Shown piece by piece: positions 1-7,043 of a stretch of 64,000 nucleotides of DNA (position 1 is its first letter; every line of letters starts with the position of its first letter). The notes beneath the pieces are model-generated. The model did not search any database, was not told the DNA's origin, and saw nothing but the letters and a program-made list of their open reading frames with translations. Source of the stretch: Gammaproteobacteria bacterium (GTDB lineage Bacteria > Pseudomonadota > Gammaproteobacteria > SZUA-152). Both the position numbers and the translations under genes were made by a program. The stretch lies in the NCBI GenBank assembly GCA_029882975.1, contig JAOUJW010000026.1:1-64000 (forward strand), given 5' to 3'.

Positions 1-2
1 GG

Positions 3-92
3 TTTTCACTTTTAGCCGAAGTGATTAACGATGTAAGATTTGTAGATGGAGTAAAGAAACAAACAGTTAAACGTCAAAGGAGCGCTGCCTGA
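3..92 (+). CDS. 3' end of an unidentified coding sequence, truncated by the window edge
   Basis: The third forward frame is open from the window edge to a TGA at 90-92 and gives about 29 residues (FSLLAEVINDVRFVDG... ending KRQRSAA). The sequence looks protein-like, and the basic Ala-terminated tail faintly recalls C-termini of some transposases, but I cannot assign a family. It ends only 21 bp before the first possible start of the following kinase gene. If it is a mobile-element tail, an insertion could explain why that kinase has no normal N-terminus. Only the flanking sequence would settle this. Confidence 0.35.
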   Translation, partial: FSLLAEVINDVRFVDGVKKQTVKRQRSAA

Positions 93-113
93 TCATGGTC
101 GCGTACACCAGAT

Positions 114-1694
114 TTGACTATAACTCCGATTTTATCGATAATTAGCATACGGTACTTTTCAGTGTTGTTATACCGAAAGCAGAACACTGTTGATCATACG
201 TATTTATGGGCATGGTTGGAGCTATATTCTTCTGTAATCTTTGGGTTTGTTTGGGGTTCGTTGTTCTATTTTCACTATGGACAATTGGTCAGTAGCGAAC
301 AAATGCTATTGGTTGTGTTCATTATTGCAATAAATATCAGTACAGTACCTTATCTATTTTATTATATAACTTCATTTTCCGCGTTTACTATTGGATTAAC
401 TATCCCGGTATTTTACAGTTTAATATCAATCTCCGATACACGTTCATTGCTCGGTCTGGGTGTAATAGCTATTATGTTTATTTTTGTATACGTTTATGCA
501 CGGAAAATAAATTCGACATATATAGATTTACTATATCTTCGGTCGGAGAACATAAGACTGATAGCGGATCTTTCGAAAAAAAGGGAAGAGGCCGAAAAAT
601 TGGCAGAGTCTAAGTCTAAATTTCTTGCTGCAGCATCTCATGACATTAGACAGCCAATACATGCAGTTGCCCTATATACAGCTGTTTTGGAATCAGAATG
701 TGACAATCCGAAATTGGTCCCAACAATCTCAAAAATAGTGGAATCTATCGGTGTTCTTGAAGGGCTTTTTAACGCCTTGCTGGATATTTCTAAATATGAT
801 TCAGGTACCATTAAACCTAAAAATAAAACTATTGCCATCAATAAGCTTTTTACACAATTGAACAATGAATTTTCCGTTCAAGCAACTGCTAAAAACCTCC
901 GTTTTGAATTGGTAAACAGTAATTATTACGTGTATTCAGACGAGATTCTCTTAGGAATTGTATTAAGAAATCTACTAGCTAATGCGTTAAAATATACCAA
1001 AACAGGGAAAATTGGACTTTCTGCAGAGTTACATCACGGAAAACTAAGAATAGTAATCAAAGACACTGGCATTGGTATTGCGAAAGAGTACCAGTCACAT
1101 ATATTTACAGAATTTTTCCAGTTACAAAATCCACAAAGAGATAGAAGCAAAGGTTTAGGATTGGGTTTAGCAATCGTTGATCGGTTGGTTAAACAGTTGG
1201 GTTTGGACTTAGTATTAATATCGGAAGTAAATAAGGGTAGTTGTTTTATCATAGATGGATTACCGATAACCAGTAAGAAAGCATACTCTGAATTTTTTAA
1301 CAGAAAAAATGATCGCCTAAAAGGGTTGGTTGTAGTGGCCATAGATGACGAAAAGGATATTTTATTCGGCATGGAGGCTCTCTTGTTGAAATGGGGGTGC
1401 AGTGTCGTATCCGGTGATAGTCTGGAAAGCTGTCAACAAATACTATTGTCACGCAATCTTATCCCTGATGCTGTAATCGCAGATTACCGATTGGGATTAT
1501 GCGACGGTATAGATTCGATAATGCAATTGCGTCGTCAATATAACGTAAATTTACCTGCCATGTTGGTTACGGGTGACACATCCAATGTAGTAGAATCCAG
1601 AGCAAAAGAAAACAACATAGCCTACATAGCTAAACCCGTAGATATTGTAAAATTGAACTCTTATCTGATTAATACCACAAATGCTTCGAATTAA
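114..1694 (+). CDS. Membrane hybrid sensor histidine kinase with C-terminal receiver domain, N-terminus probably curtailed
   Basis: Two-component hybrid kinase of about 526 aa. An N-terminal region of about four hydrophobic segments (residues 5-130) is followed by a short coiled coil, a HisKA dimerisation helix with the H-box ASHDIRQP (His about 176), a HATPase domain with N-box NLLANALKYT and G-boxes DTGIGIA and GLGLGLAI, and a receiver domain with acidic pair DDE, phospho-acceptor Asp near residue 457 (IADYRL) and the conserved Lys in AKPV. There is no HPt or output domain, so phosphate must pass to a separate protein or return to the kinase. The frame opens with TTG at 114, the in-frame stop at 90-92 leaves little room upstream, and the next in-frame ATG is about 63 codons in. 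A normal ATG with a ribosome site is not visible, so the N-terminus may have been lost. The gene is noticeably AT-rich. Confidence 0.85.
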   Translation: MTITPILSIISIRYFSVLLYRKQNTVDHTYLWAWLELYSSVIFGFVWGSLFYFHYGQLVSSEQMLLVVFIIAINISTVPYLFYYITSFSAFTIGLTIPVFYSLISISDTRSLLGLGVIAIMFIFVYVYARKINSTYIDLLYLRSENIRLIADLSKKREEAEKLAESKSKFLAAASHDIRQPIHAVALYTAVLESECDNPKLVPTISKIVESIGVLEGLFNALLDISKYDSGTIKPKNKTIAINKLFTQLNNEFSVQATAKNLRFELVNSNYYVYSDEILLGIVLRNLLANALKYTKTGKIGLSAELHHGKLRIVIKDTGIGIAKEYQSHIFTEFFQLQNPQRDRSKGLGLGLAIVDRLVKQLGLDLVLISEVNKGSCFIIDGLPITSKKAYSEFFNRKNDRLKGLVVVAIDDEKDILFGMEALLLKWGCSVVSGDSLESCQQILLSRNLIPDAVIADYRLGLCDGIDSIMQLRRQYNVNLPAMLVTGDTSNVVESRAKENNIAYIAKPVDIVKLNSYLINTTNASN

Positions 1695-1912
1695 GCAGAC
1701 TTACTCATCATACGTTTAAGACGTTTATCCTAGAACAACTATCCAATAGCGGAGTTTCAGTAAATAGCTACTATTGCATATGTAGCTATCTATTGTTGTG
1801 AGGTTTTGCGTAACGATGTTTATCAGCTACTAACGCGTAATCCCAAAAACAATACCTGGTAGTTTTCTTGTAGAAAGTAACATTAATGGACTAATGGAAA
1901 AGGAGTAATACA

Positions 1913-2275
1913 ATGCAAAATTTTAAAAATATTAGTATGTTATTGGTTTCCATATTTATATGTTCAATTCCGGGTGTCTCTTTTAGCGAAGGCCTCTATT
2001 CGCTCAGCTCTAGCGTTGGTACTTCCATATCTGATGATGATCAGTCGCGTTTAGTTCGCCTCAAAGAAGAGGCAACGACGAGGGTTGACGAACTCAGTAA
2101 AATTGTATTCCGGAATCTTCGAGTAAATATTCCGGTAGGTTCGACTAGCCAACTTATTACAGATAGTGAAGTACAAAAAGACACCCGTGTTGAGCTTTGG
2201 AATGGCGGTGTTTTAGTCGCAGTGGGTTGTTGGGATGAAGAAACCAAAACGTGTTATCCAGGGCCCTGCAAATAG
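1913..2275 (+). CDS. Small secreted protein of unknown function
   Basis: 120 aa, starting at ATG 1913 behind a good ribosome site (AGGAG about 8 nt upstream). Residues 1-25 form a classical Sec signal peptide (hydrophobic core MLLVSIFICSIPG, cleavage near FSEG). The mature part is a helical, charged segment followed by a beta-like tail with three cysteines (GCWDEETKTCYPGPC). No family is recognised. The secreted protease immediately downstream carries a loosely similar Cys-rich stretch (GCFYPYC) just before its catalytic domain, so the two may act together, for example as protease and partner or inhibitor; that is inference from adjacency only. A terminator separates them, so they are probably separate transcripts. 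Confidence 0.7.
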   Translation: MQNFKNISMLLVSIFICSIPGVSFSEGLYSLSSSVGTSISDDDQSRLVRLKEEATTRVDELSKIVFRNLRVNIPVGSTSQLITDSEVQKDTRVELWNGGVLVAVGCWDEETKTCYPGPCK

Positions 2276-2301
2276 TGCTATGGCATGTTTACTTTCTCGT
2301 T

Positions 2302-2334
2302 TGCGTTCGGGATTTTTCTCGAACGCATTTTTTT
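2302..2334 (+). terminator. Rho-independent terminator after the small secreted protein
   Basis: Eight-bp stem TGCGTTCG (2302-2309) with CGAACGCA (2320-2327), 10-nt loop, followed by seven T (2328-2334). It ends transcription of the gene stopping at 2275. Confidence 0.85.
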
Positions 2335-2400
2335 AAAACACACTAGATATTTGTGATAGTTGCATTGCATAAAACTTATGGGAATATTAAGGAGAAAAAC

Positions 2401-3672
2401 ATGAAACTCGTTAACAAACATGGACTATATGGCGCTGCTTTAATCAGTGTGATATGTTTCATGCCTATACAAGCAAATTCTGCAACGGTTAATCCGGCAG
2501 TAGATTCTAAATTGCCTTCTAAATTGGAAATAATCGAATTAGCAAGTGATCGGGGTATTTCACAAAGTGAGGCATTAACTCGTTTAAATTGGCAAAGTGA
2601 GCTAACGACACTGAACGACTGGTATAGTAAGGAGCTGGGCGCGGATTACGCTGGTGTTTGGGTAGATACTAGTGATGGAGACAGAATAAAAATAGGGGTT
2701 GTTAATCGTGGCGATGCGCTACGAAAAGCAAGTAGTAGCGCGGATAAGCAAAAATTCCCAGATTCGTTTGATATGGTACCAGTACGATTTTCTATACAAG
2801 AATTAAAGGAAGCGAACGACTGGATTTCTAACGAAATAGTAGGATTTGGGAAGGATGTCGCATTGAGTGTTGGTCTAAGAACGGACACTAATACAGTAGA
2901 GCTTACTTTACCGAGTCATCGACAAATGAGTGAACCGGAAAACGAGTTGGTAGAACGAGCGAAGGCGCTGTTGGGAGATAAATTGAGCATAAGCTATTTT
3001 GGCGGAGTACCAGAAACCGTAGGCTGTTTTTATCCCTATTGCGACCCCTCTTTACGAGGAGGAAATAAAATTAGAACGGACAGCGGTAAAGGTTGTACCA
3101 ACGCATTTGTCGCACGAAGTAAAGTCGATAACAAACTGTATCAGTTTACCGCCGGACATTGCGTGGTTAACACCACTGAATCTTGGTATACCAAATTTTC
3201 GGACCTTAGCAAGCATTACATTGGACCAAGACACAACTACATATTCGGACCGGAGGGTGACATGGCTATCCTGCGTATAAATAATGTACCTGGTTGGAAT
3301 CCAGAGAATTGGGTTCATGTTACAGCGGGACCCGATACAACCGTGAATGAGGAATATGAGATTAATAGTGAAGGTTCCAGTTTTATTGGTATGCGAATAT
3401 GTACAACTGGTGCTGTTTACGGAAATAGCAATTGTGGTGAAGTAACAAAACTGGGGGTAACCGTTAATTATGTAACTGAAGGCGTAATTGTTAAAAACCT
3501 GGGACAAGCAAATTATTGCGCGGTAAAAGGCGATAGTGGCGGTCCTCTGTATGCGAGTCATACAGCTTACGGATTGATTTCCGGAGGTATATTAGGTGTA
3601 TCACCTTGTGTCAGTTTCTATCAGGGTATATTAGGGGCAGAATCTAAAATGAATGTAAACGTTTTACATTAA
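2401..3672 (+). CDS. Secreted chymotrypsin-fold (S1-like, streptogrisin-type) serine protease with prodomain
   Basis: Start chosen at ATG 2401, preceded by AAGGAG (2389-2394) and followed directly by a signal peptide (hydrophobic core about residues 9-28, AANSA-like cleavage region); the frame extends to 2353 but without a ribosome site. The protein is 423 aa. Residues about 30-200 look like an alpha/beta propeptide, then the protease domain shows the triad in order: His253 (QFTAGHCVV), Asp287 (EGDMAILRI), Ser379 (KGDSGGPLY). Cys pairs such as GCFYPYC and those around the active-site Ser suggest disulfides, fitting an extracellular enzyme. Family knowledge: alpha-lytic/streptogrisin proteases are made as proenzymes whose propeptide assists folding. 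The substrate is unknown. A strong terminator follows. Confidence 0.85.
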   Translation: MKLVNKHGLYGAALISVICFMPIQANSATVNPAVDSKLPSKLEIIELASDRGISQSEALTRLNWQSELTTLNDWYSKELGADYAGVWVDTSDGDRIKIGVVNRGDALRKASSSADKQKFPDSFDMVPVRFSIQELKEANDWISNEIVGFGKDVALSVGLRTDTNTVELTLPSHRQMSEPENELVERAKALLGDKLSISYFGGVPETVGCFYPYCDPSLRGGNKIRTDSGKGCTNAFVARSKVDNKLYQFTAGHCVVNTTESWYTKFSDLSKHYIGPRHNYIFGPEGDMAILRINNVPGWNPENWVHVTAGPDTTVNEEYEINSEGSSFIGMRICTTGAVYGNSNCGEVTKLGVTVNYVTEGVIVKNLGQANYCAVKGDSGGPLYASHTAYGLISGGILGVSPCVSFYQGILGAESKMNVNVLH

Positions 3673-3751
3673 TAATGGGATTACCGGAGTTTGTTATCGG
3701 GAGTCCAATCATTGAAGGGTATTTTCCTGCTGGACAAACAAAACCCTTTTA

Positions 3752-3775
3752 AAGGCCGCTTCGGCGGCCTTCTTT
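3752..3775 (+). terminator. Rho-independent terminator after the secreted protease
   Basis: GC-rich stem AAGGCCGC (3752-3759), TTCG tetraloop, GCGGCCTT (3764-3771), then TCTTTAT. A UUCG-type tetraloop makes this a particularly stable hairpin. Confidence 0.85.
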
Positions 3776-3834
3776 ATATCAACTTCATACTTTTTCCGCT
3801 TTGCCTGCTCTAGAACTTTGCTCTGACCCTGCTC

Positions 3835-3868
3835 TGACCCCGGTTATCATTTGACCCCGGTTATCATT
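3835..3868. repeat. Perfect 17-bp tandem duplication
   Basis: TGACCCCGGTTATCATT occurs at 3835-3851 and again at 3852-3868, preceded by a partial copy (CTCTGACCCTG). The repeat lies between convergent genes, downstream of the protease terminator. Short TGACCCC-type motifs recur next to REP-associated transposase genes in many gammaproteobacteria (family knowledge), but no transposase is present here. Confidence 0.8.
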
Positions 3869-3938
3869 ACTATTTCGATGGTGCCTTATACACCCGCCAT
3901 TGACAGTCCCCATACGGCCACTTCATCAACCTGTATTT

Positions 3939-4844
3939 CTACTTATCCACATATGCTTTTCCTGATCGATACAGGTTCAGTCTCATTCTCGAGGATTCTA
4001 CTTTTTCCGGTTGGAATTTTCTAGCAGCTACTACCTTCTCTTGCCAGTATATGGCTTTTTGGTAATTCCCTGCCCTTGCATAGGCGGCGGCTAGTGTGTC
4101 TATATACCCATAATTTTTCCATTCCGTTAACTCACAACTTTTTGTAGCATGAAATATCGCTTTTTCCGCATTGAGGTATTTATCGTTGTCCAAGGTTGCG
4201 TAAATCCATGCCAGCGCGTTGTGAGTTTGCGCATCCGTCGGTAAAAGCTGGACTCCTTTATTCAGGTCCACTAATGCCTGATCGTACTTTTTTAGCTTAT
4301 ACGCAACATAGCCGATATTGCTATAAGTGGAGTGGTGACGTGATCCAAGGTCCAATGCTATATTTAAGTCAGATTCTGCTTCATGATAGCGTTTCGTCTT
4401 AATATACACAGAAGCTCGGTTATGATATGCCTTTATATTGCGCGGGTTGATACTGATCGATTTCGTTATGTCTGCAAGAGCCAGTTCGTATTGGCCAAGA
4501 CGCCTTTTTGCGTTACCCCTATTATTGTATGCTCGATAATTGTTTGGATTCAGCTGAATAGCTCTATCGAAATCTCTAACAGACTTCTTGTATTCTTTCT
4601 TAAAGTGATAAGCCAACCCGCGACTATTGTAAATTCTGCTATCGCCCGGTTGGCGATCTATTGCCTTGCTGTAATTTTCGATTGCGCAATCTAAATTCTT
4701 ATCATTATAGCAAGCTTCACCTAATGAGTAGTAAGCATCGATAATGAATCCGTTGTAAAGAAAATCTGTTGCGCTGGATGGAGCAACCACCACCAGAAAT
4801 AAGCTTGGGATGATAACAGCAATTTTTTTTATTCGGAAAATCAT
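3939..4844 (-). CDS. Periplasmic TPR-repeat protein
   Basis: 301 aa using ATG 4844, which has AAGG at suitable spacing; a GTG two codons upstream (4850) is the alternative. Residues 1-25 form a signal peptide ending SSA. The rest is about seven consecutive 34-residue TPR units, recognisable by repeated patterns such as YNSRGLAYHFKKEYKKSVRD and YNNRGNAKRRLGQYELALAD, with a final unit near residue 255. TPR arrays bind other proteins; no catalytic motif is visible. It lies downstream of the tRNA-His module on the same strand, with 199 bp and a stem-loop between them, so it is probably transcribed separately. Confidence 0.8.
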   Translation of the reverse strand: MIFRIKKIAVIIPSLFLVVVAPSSATDFLYNGFIIDAYYSLGEACYNDKNLDCAIENYSKAIDRQPGDSRIYNSRGLAYHFKKEYKKSVRDFDRAIQLNPNNYRAYNNRGNAKRRLGQYELALADITKSISINPRNIKAYHNRASVYIKTKRYHEAESDLNIALDLGSRHHSTYSNIGYVAYKLKKYDQALVDLNKGVQLLPTDAQTHNALAWIYATLDNDKYLNAEKAIFHATKSCELTEWKNYGYIDTLAAAYARAGNYQKAIYWQEKVVAARKFQPEKVESSRMRLNLYRSGKAYVDK

Positions 4845-4980
4845 ATCCACCTTACTCGATTGGAACCGCAGTCCGATTTGATTTATTCCAACAGTTTAAC
4901 CCATATTTTCAGGAACTGGTCACTTTCTACCTCTATATTGTTCACGAATGTCGACTTTTAAGAATGTTGGCGCAATAGTT

Positions 4981-5007
4981 CGGTAGCCCATTCTACCTGG
5001 GCTACCG
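4981..5007. other. Perfect 10-bp stem-loop downstream of the Thg1 gene
   Basis: CGGTAGCCCA (4981-4990) pairs perfectly with TGGGCTACCG (4998-5007) around a 7-nt loop. It is placed to end the minus-strand Thg1 operon, but the U-tract expected for an intrinsic terminator is absent on both strands, so the role is uncertain (Rho-dependent end, mRNA 3' stabiliser or protein site). Confidence 0.6.
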
Positions 5008-5043
5008 AGCTCACCAAACAGAGACCGGGGTTCCTGTGGCCTA

Positions 5044-5769
5044 TTACAATAAGCTGCGAATAAAGTTATTGTACTCGTCTTTCATCGGCAGTTCATACTC
5101 GACCCCGAGCCGCCTCCTCAATGCGGTTACAGTTTGTCCCGTACTTGGGTTTGTAGCCTCTTTTTGGTACGTTTCCCAATACACACCAATCCCTCTTTTT
5201 TGCCATGAAGGTAATGAATTAAAATTGGTTCCGTTTTTAAATAATAATTCATTCTTATTGGCAACCGACATTCCGAGTAATTGATTTGATGCCTCTTTAG
5301 GGCTAAACCCTGCGTTTCTTAAATTCCAGTAACAGTGCGAGTTCAGCGCGTTTCTGTGTGCATCTTCGTTGCGCCATCTAAAATAATCTACCACCAAATC
5401 CTTTGTTGGAAGGCAGCTTATCCTGGAGTCAAATGCCCCCAGATCTCCCAGAAGCAAACTGAATTTCGCACTGGCTTCGCCTGCTAAAATCGAGTTCAAT
5501 TTCCTTTCTTTGCGCTGAAAAGTACTATCGTCCAGATCAAAAAGCAGTGAAATCTCATCGCTTTGAGTGTATCCATACACCATTTTGAACCCGTTATCCA
5601 TTAGATGCTTTACCGTCTCGACCATCATATCTCTAAACCAAATATCATAGGGCGCCTGAAACCTGTGTACTTCTTTCGTCAATCGAGTAAATGATCGCCC
5701 GTCCACTCGGGCTACCATATAGACATTGGGAATGATCTTAATATCACTGGCTGTCTCATAGACCCGCAT
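5044..5769 (-). CDS. Thg1-family 3'-5' tRNA nucleotidyltransferase (tRNA-His guanylyltransferase-like protein)
   Basis: 241 aa, ATG start at 5769. Diagnostic Thg1 motifs are present: ARVDGRSFTRLT (residues 20-31) with metal-binding Asp23, GYTQSDEISLLF (66-77) with Asp71/Glu72, FDSRISCLP, and YFRWRNEDAHRNALN. Family knowledge: Thg1 adds G at position -1 of tRNA-His, and bacterial Thg1-like proteins extend or repair 5'-truncated tRNAs by template-directed 3'-5' polymerisation. Length and motif set are complete, so activity is likely. It is the last gene of a three-gene operon behind a polynucleotide-kinase-like gene (13-bp gap) and a mini-HisRS gene. Most gammaproteobacteria encode G-1 in the tRNA gene and lack Thg1, so a repair role fits better than routine maturation; that is inference. 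Confidence 0.93.
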   Translation of the reverse strand: MRVYETASDIKIIPNVYMVARVDGRSFTRLTKEVHRFQAPYDIWFRDMMVETVKHLMDNGFKMVYGYTQSDEISLLFDLDDSTFQRKERKLNSILAGEASAKFSLLLGDLGAFDSRISCLPTKDLVVDYFRWRNEDAHRNALNSHCYWNLRNAGFSPKEASNQLLGMSVANKNELLFKNGTNFNSLPSWQKRGIGVYWETYQKEATNPSTGQTVTALRRRLGVEYELPMKDEYNNFIRSLL

Positions 5770-5782
5770 CTTTTTGTCTTAG

Positions 5783-6232
5783 TCATCGAATTTCATTTTT
5801 CCACTCTTTTACAAACAGTTCGTTGTTCTTTATGTACACATAAAACATTTCATCAAAACCTTCACCATATGAAGGTATTTCAAGCTTGTTGTAAGTACCC
5901 TTTACTCCGATTTCCGGAATATTTTTCTTTCCACTGCGTTGTTGGTTTCTACCCAAACAGTCTTTGAGATTTGACTGAAAATAATAGCACTTTGTGGTGA
6001 ATCCATTATCACGAGCCGCGATAATGTACTTCTTTCGCTCGACAACACTTGGGTTCGTGTTGTCGATAACAAAGGGCTGTTTGGCAGAAACACACGCATT
6101 CAACAGTATCGTTTCCTTGTTACGGGTTTTTAGCATATCCAATCCTATACGCACGTGAGTATCGAAGTAATTGCGTTTATAGAACGTGGTTTTCCCACTT
6201 GCTTGAATACCAACAAATACTATTCCTTCCAT
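5783..6232 (-). CDS. P-loop kinase of the polynucleotide-kinase-like AAA_33 type
   Basis: 149 aa using ATG 6232; a GTG one codon upstream is possible. It has a Walker A loop GIQASGKTT (residues 8-16), a lid-region arginine, and the DNTNP signature (57-61) typical of the PNKP/T4-Pnk-type kinase family, followed by ERKKYI. It is a bare kinase domain without phosphatase or ligase. Family members phosphorylate 5'-OH ends of nucleic acids, though some relatives act on small molecules. Its position between a Thg1-type polymerase and a HisRS-like gene favours an RNA 5'-end substrate: it could restore the 5'-phosphate needed before Thg1 adds nucleotides. It starts 9 bp after the mini-HisRS stop, so the genes are probably co-transcribed and translationally linked. 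Confidence 0.85.
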   Translation of the reverse strand: MEGIVFVGIQASGKTTFYKRNYFDTHVRIGLDMLKTRNKETILLNACVSAKQPFVIDNTNPSVVERKKYIIAARDNGFTTKCYYFQSNLKDCLGRNQQRSGKKNIPEIGVKGTYNKLEIPSYGEGFDEMFYVYIKNNELFVKEWKNEIR

Positions 6233-6241
6233 CACACTACC

Positions 6242-6871
6242 CTAACAAAGCATCAATCTATCGAACCCAATCGCAAAACCCATTCCCTGGCGATAAGCGC
6301 CTCCACCAACCACCTGTCTTTGTGGTCCAAGTCTTTCTACGGATATTTCAAACCCATCAGCAGTGTAGTAGTCCAGTCCTCTCCTGACAGAATCCGCAAT
6401 GACATAGTCATTTGTTTTAACGGAAACCATAGATTCAGCGATTTTGATAAGTTTAGAGTACCAATCTTGCGACGAGGGATTTAGTACCTCTACTCCGAAT
6501 TGAAAGAATTCACGGTAGCGCCCTTTTTGGGGTTTTTCATAGCGCCAACAACGCTCAAAATACCACAGCTTCAAGTCGCGCTGTCTTCTAAAGTGCTTGT
6601 CTGCAATGAGTTGTATAGTCGCGGTACATTCCGGGCGCAGGCATAGCTGTCTGTGCTTTTTGTCCGGAAATACATACATTTGCTCAAGAACATCAGCACC
6701 GGCTTTATTAACATACACTTTCGAAGGCTCTACACTTGGCAAGAGAATTTCTTCAAACCCTTCTGACTCCGCAATATCTACCAGTCTATTCAATAAATTA
6801 CGCCTACTTTTTGCTACGGCACCTGAAATAATTCTCGTCCCTCTAGCTTGATCGGCAATTTTTAGTTCCAT
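6242..6871 (-). CDS. Miniature histidyl-tRNA synthetase-like catalytic core
   Basis: 209 aa from ATG 6871 (GGGTG lies 5 nt upstream; an in-frame TTG at 6883 is the alternative). Class II HisRS hallmarks are in order: an ARGTR start, motif 1 region EEILLPSVEP, LRPECTA (98-104 of the HisRS fold type; residues 78-84 here), motif 2 WYFERCWRYEKPQKGRYREF (103-122) with Arg110, the HisRS-specific histidine site RGLDYYT (164-170), and motif 3 GMGFAIGFDRLML. Missing are the insertion domain between motif 2 and the His site (reduced to a short linker) and the whole C-terminal anticodon-binding domain; bacterial HisRS is about 420 aa. HisZ lacks a proper RGLDYY site, so HisRS-like is the better name. 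It may charge, activate or sense the acceptor end of tRNA-His; the motif 2 loop normally reads G-1. It is the first structural gene after the His-type attenuator. Confidence 0.88.
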   Translation of the reverse strand: MELKIADQARGTRIISGAVAKSRRNLLNRLVDIAESEGFEEILLPSVEPSKVYVNKAGADVLEQMYVFPDKKHRQLCLRPECTATIQLIADKHFRRQRDLKLWYFERCWRYEKPQKGRYREFFQFGVEVLNPSSQDWYSKLIKIAESMVSVKTNDYVIADSVRRGLDYYTADGFEISVERLGPQRQVVGGGAYRQGMGFAIGFDRLMLC

Positions 6872-6901
6872 ATCTGCACCCAAAATTTTTCAATTGACAA
6901 T

Positions 6902-6935
6902 AAAAAAGCCCTCGCAGTTGCACTGGGAGGGCTTT
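6902..6935 (-). terminator. Attenuator: intrinsic terminator in the leader of the mini-HisRS/kinase/Thg1 operon
   Basis: Read on the minus strand, AAAGCCCTC (6935-6927) pairs with GAGGGCTTT (6913-6905); a G/C mismatch is followed by an inner CAGT/ACTG helix around a GCA loop, and a run of six T follows the stem (6907-6902). It lies downstream of a promoter and a short leader ORF and about 30 nt upstream of the mini-HisRS start, which is where an attenuator belongs. Its 5' arm (CTCCCAG, plus-strand 6923-6929) is complementary to CTGGGAG in the leader ORF. Confidence 0.9.
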
Positions 6936-6956
6936 CTTGTTGAATGGGCTTAGATT

Positions 6957-7037
6957 TCACACAAGCAATAGCGCTCCCAGCCAAATATGATTGGCTTGGT
7001 GGTATTGATGGATCATGTGTGATTGATTCTTTCTCAT
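6957..7037 (-). CDS. His-rich leader peptide of the tRNA-His repair operon
   Basis: An ORF of 26 codons plus TGA, from ATG 7037. The peptide begins MRKNQSHMIHQYHQANH and ends with a hydrophobic tail WLGALLLV. Histidines are residues 7, 10, 13 and 17: four in eleven, far above the usual 2 percent or so. ATG 7037 falls at or close to the predicted transcription start, so translation would be leaderless or nearly so. An in-frame ATG at 7016 would give a 19-residue form that keeps three His codons. The ORF covers RNA segments 1 and 2 of the attenuator, so ribosome stalling at the His codons would cover segment 1. I infer a regulatory leader; a small membrane peptide is the alternative. Confidence 0.75.
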   Translation of the reverse strand: MRKNQSHMIHQYHQANHIWLGALLLV

Positions 7038-7043
7038 TCAAAT

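Larger units (their letters stand above)
6902..7037 (-). promoter_or_regulatory. Histidine-type transcription attenuator with mutually exclusive hairpins
   Basis: Three competing pairings can be drawn on the minus-strand RNA. Segment 1:2 is AGCCAA (plus-strand 6991-6996) with TTGGCT (6979-6984), 6 bp and a 6-nt loop. Segment 2:3, the antiterminator, is CTGGGAG (6974-6980) with CTCCCAG (6923-6929), 7 perfect bp. Segment 3:4 is the terminator described separately. Segment 1 covers leader codons 14-16, directly before the last His codon. As in the E. coli his and trp leaders, a ribosome stalled at His codons would free segment 2 to pair with 3 and prevent termination. This is seen by pairing only; no folding energies were computed. 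Confidence 0.75.

Noticed and set aside
3052-3561. Long minus-strand frame inside the secreted protease gene
   Set aside because: Composition is not protein-like and the plus strand carries the full catalytic triad.
5783-6232. Shikimate kinase or gluconate kinase
   Set aside because: The P-loop alone would allow it, but the DNTNP signature and the neighbours fit the polynucleotide-kinase group better.
6242-6871. HisZ (regulatory subunit of ATP phosphoribosyltransferase)
   Set aside because: The histidine site RGLDYYT and intact motif 2 are HisRS-like; no short HisG or other his genes are near.
6902-6935. Ordinary terminator of an upstream gene
   Set aside because: It lies downstream of its own promoter and a leader ORF and pairs alternatively with that ORF; the upstream ABC-3C operon ends about 380 bp earlier.
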